DNA of 5,096 bases, from NCBI GenBank assembly GCA_015654825.1, contig JAATGE010000175.1, positions 1 through 5,096 of the forward strand, read 5' to 3'. A model generated the notes under the pieces. It was not told the DNA's origin and made no database searches. It saw only the letters and a list, made by a program, of their open reading frames with translations. Position 1 is the first letter of the stretch. Each line of letters begins with the position of its first letter. This document shows positions 3,310 to 5,096 of the stretch, one piece after another. Origin of the DNA: Rhodospirillales bacterium. GTDB lineage: Bacteria > Pseudomonadota > Alphaproteobacteria > Acetobacterales > Acetobacteraceae. A program made the position numbers and the translations under genes.

Positions 3310-5037
3310 ATGCACGGATTTCGCATTGCCGCCCTGACTGCCGCCAGCCTGGTGGCATCGCGAGGCCTGGTGCCGTCGGCGCTGGCGCGAAGCGCGCCGC
3401 CGATCACGCACGTGATCATGATCATGGAGGAGAATCGCTCCTTCGATCACTATTTCGGCACTTACCCGGGTGCCAACGGCTATCCGAACGGCACCTGCGT
3501 GCCGCTCGATCCGACTAATCCCCAGAAAGGCTGCGTGGCGCCGTTCCACGATCCGCACGATGTCAGCGCCGGCGGCCCGCACGGCAACAATTCCGCAGTT
3601 TCGGATATCGACGGCACCGGCGCGAACCCGCCGTTCGACGGGTTCGTCTACCAGCAGAGCACCGGCGGCGGCACGCTGTGCTCGGAGCGGGTGCTTCCGG
3701 TGCATGGACCGAAGACGTGCAAGGGTGTTTATCCCGGCATTCTGCGGCACGACGTGATGGGCTATCACGATGCCGGCGAAATCCCGAACTACTGGGCGTA
3801 CGCGCAGCACTTCGTTTTGCAGGACGAACTTTTTGAAAGCGTGCGCGGCGCCTCGGCGGCCGCGCATATCGATCTGACCAGCGAATGGGTGGCGACCTGC
3901 ACCTCGCCCACCAAGGTTTCGACCTGCACGACGTCGCTCAATCCGAAGCATGTCACGGGCACCAACGTGCTGTATCCGTGGGTCAATCTGTTCCAGCTCA
4001 TGGATCTGCACGGGGTCAGCTGGAAATACTATCTCGGCACCGGCGAGGAGCCGGATTGCGCCGATGACGAAATGACCTGCGAGCCGGCGCTGCAGGCCAA
4101 CGGCATTCTGAGTTTCTGGACACCGACGCCCGGCTACGCCTCCGTGGAGGCGCAGGGCCCGGCCTACCTCGCAGCGCACAATCCGCAAATGGACCAGTTC
4201 CTGGTCGACATCAAGAACGGCACGCTGCCCCAGGTTTCCTGGATCGTGCCGCCATTCGATTACAGCGACCACCCGGCCGCCGGCGTTACCGCCGGCATGG
4301 ATTTCGTCACCAGCCTGGTCAACGCCGTGATGCAAACGCCGTATTGGCAGAATACCGCGATCTTCATTTCGTGGGACGACTGGGGCGGTTTCTACGATCA
4401 CGTGCTGCCGCCGACGATCGACAATAACAAGGCGGGCGTTCAGGGCTACGGCCTGCGGGTGCCCGGGCTGCTGGTCAGTGCGTGGGCGAAGCCGGGCTAC
4501 ATCGACCACAACGTGCTGAGCTTCAACGCCTACGCGGTGCTGATCGAGGACCTGTTCATGGGTAGCACCAGGCTCGATCCGGTCGCCATGGGGGAACCCG
4601 ACAAGCGTCCGACGGTGCGTGACAAGTTGACCAAGGCGACGTTCCCGGGCGGCACCACGAAGCCGATCGGCAAGCTGATCGACGAGTTCGATTTCAAGCA
4701 GACGCCGCTGCCACCGCTGGTGCTTTCGACGCACGTGCCGCCGGGCATTCAGGTAAGTTGCGGCACCACGAACGCCTCCTATCCGGAGAACTGCACCACC
4801 AACAAGGTGACGGTTTCGTGGAACTCGGTCAGCGGGACGTATATCCCGGGGCCGTTCACGTACCACGTGCTGCGCGACGGCGCCGCGCCTTCTTCGAAGG
4901 CCTGCAAATCGACGACGAAGGTCAAGTGCACGGATACGGCGGTGCCTTCGGGTGTGCATTACTACACGGTGTACAGCGTCGACTCCAATAACGTCGCGAG
5001 CCCGGCTTCGGCGGCGACGGAGGCGGATGTGCCGTAG
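3310..5037 (+). CDS. Secreted phosphoesterase (phospholipase C / AcpA family) with C-terminal FnIII-like domain
   Basis: The predicted 575-residue enzyme hydrolyses phosphate esters outside the cytoplasm; family members (Phosphoesterase, PF04185) are phospholipases C or acid phosphatases. ATG 3310 is chosen over TTG 3283 because AGGA (3295-3298) lies 11 nt upstream, slightly far, while the TTG has no site. A Sec signal peptide spans residues 1-26 (core IAALTAASLVA, cleavage after SALA). Hallmarks follow: MEENRSFDHYFG at 39-50, with Glu41-Asn42 matching the metal ligands of AcpA; HDVMGYHD at 147-154; SVRGASAAAHIDLTSEW at 177-193, where Ser182 aligns with the nucleophile; FDYSDHP at 316-322; and SWDDWGGFYDHV at 354-365, with metal-ligand Asp356-Asp357. 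The catalytic part ends near 465. Residues about 478-575 look like a fibronectin-III-type beta domain (VTVSWNSV, FTYHVLRDG, HYYTVYSVDSNN). Twelve cysteines form six close pairs: 63/75, 124/137, 197/206, 250/257, 484/495 and 532/540. Substrate cannot be read from sequence, and phosphate control is unproven. Confidence 0.92.
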   Translation: MHGFRIAALTAASLVASRGLVPSALARSAPPITHVIMIMEENRSFDHYFGTYPGANGYPNGTCVPLDPTNPQKGCVAPFHDPHDVSAGGPHGNNSAVSDIDGTGANPPFDGFVYQQSTGGGTLCSERVLPVHGPKTCKGVYPGILRHDVMGYHDAGEIPNYWAYAQHFVLQDELFESVRGASAAAHIDLTSEWVATCTSPTKVSTCTTSLNPKHVTGTNVLYPWVNLFQLMDLHGVSWKYYLGTGEEPDCADDEMTCEPALQANGILSFWTPTPGYASVEAQGPAYLAAHNPQMDQFLVDIKNGTLPQVSWIVPPFDYSDHPAAGVTAGMDFVTSLVNAVMQTPYWQNTAIFISWDDWGGFYDHVLPPTIDNNKAGVQGYGLRVPGLLVSAWAKPGYIDHNVLSFNAYAVLIEDLFMGSTRLDPVAMGEPDKRPTVRDKLTKATFPGGTTKPIGKLIDEFDFKQTPLPPLVLSTHVPPGIQVSCGTTNASYPENCTTNKVTVSWNSVSGTYIPGPFTYHVLRDGAAPSSKACKSTTKVKCTDTAVPSGVHYYTVYSVDSNNVASPASAATEADVP

Positions 5038-5040
5038 GGA

Positions 5041-5060
5041 TTAGGCCAGGGGCCCTGGCC
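5041..5060 (+). terminator. Hairpin after the phosphoesterase gene (repeat copy C)
   Basis: TTAGGCCAGGGG starts 3 nt after the stop codon and forms GGCCAGG/CCTGGCC (5044-5060, loop GGC), a perfect 7-bp GC stem. It matches the start of repeat copies A and B but lacks the second hairpin in the 36 nt that remain. No T-tract follows. A 3'-end or terminator role is likely from position. Confidence 0.5.
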
Positions 5061-5096
5061 CATAAGCGCGAACATAAGGAAATCTGAGCTCTGGCA

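Noticed and set aside
3021..3518. 165-codon frame running from the spacer into the phosphoesterase gene
   Set aside because: It overlaps more than 200 nt of a confidently identified gene in another frame and translates the tandem repeat and hairpins.
3301..4959. 552-codon open frame antisense to the phosphoesterase gene
   Set aside because: Very rich in Arg, Val and His with no domain or ribosome binding site; a typical reverse-strand shadow of a GC-rich gene with strong codon bias.

Overview
The window is GC-rich DNA that reads like an alphaproteobacterial chromosome, most probably of the Acetobacteraceae. The basis is the stand-alone end of an F0 ATP synthase operon (alphaproteobacteria split F0 and F1 genes), the codon bias, and GC-rich multi-hairpin intergenic repeats plus an A/T-rich hairpin of a style I remember from Acetobacteraceae. 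The family assignment is inference from memory; no search was run.

Layout. 6-494 (+) is atpF, the F0 subunit b gene, its stop codon lying inside a hairpin repeat. 495-762 is a convergent intergenic region with three GC hairpins, a long inverted repeat, a doubtful 17-codon ORF and an A/T-rich hairpin. 763-1245 (-) is an exported thioredoxin-fold protein with a WCGDC active site and a hairpin leader touching its ribosome binding site. 1395-2900 (+) is an exported PQQ-enzyme-like beta-propeller protein of unknown function. 2901-3309 is a 409-nt non-coding region with a second copy of the hairpin repeat, a terminator, overlapping palindromes, a (GCGCA)4.8 tandem repeat and a large stem structure. 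3310-5037 (+) is a secreted phosphoesterase of the phospholipase C / AcpA family with an extra C-terminal fibronectin-III-like domain. 5041-5060 is a third, short hairpin copy after its stop; the last 36 nt hold no recognisable gene.

How the parts fit. The ATP synthase gene is housekeeping and ends its operon. The three other genes all encode exported proteins. The phosphoesterase has twelve cysteines in six closely spaced pairs, so a periplasmic thiol-disulfide protein nearby makes biological sense, though it is on the opposite strand and no direct link is shown. I see no phage, CRISPR, tRNA or transposase gene. The most noteworthy signals are non-coding: a gene-end hairpin family whose copies differ by compensatory changes, and the structured tract before the phosphoesterase. 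No clearly new multi-gene system is visible.
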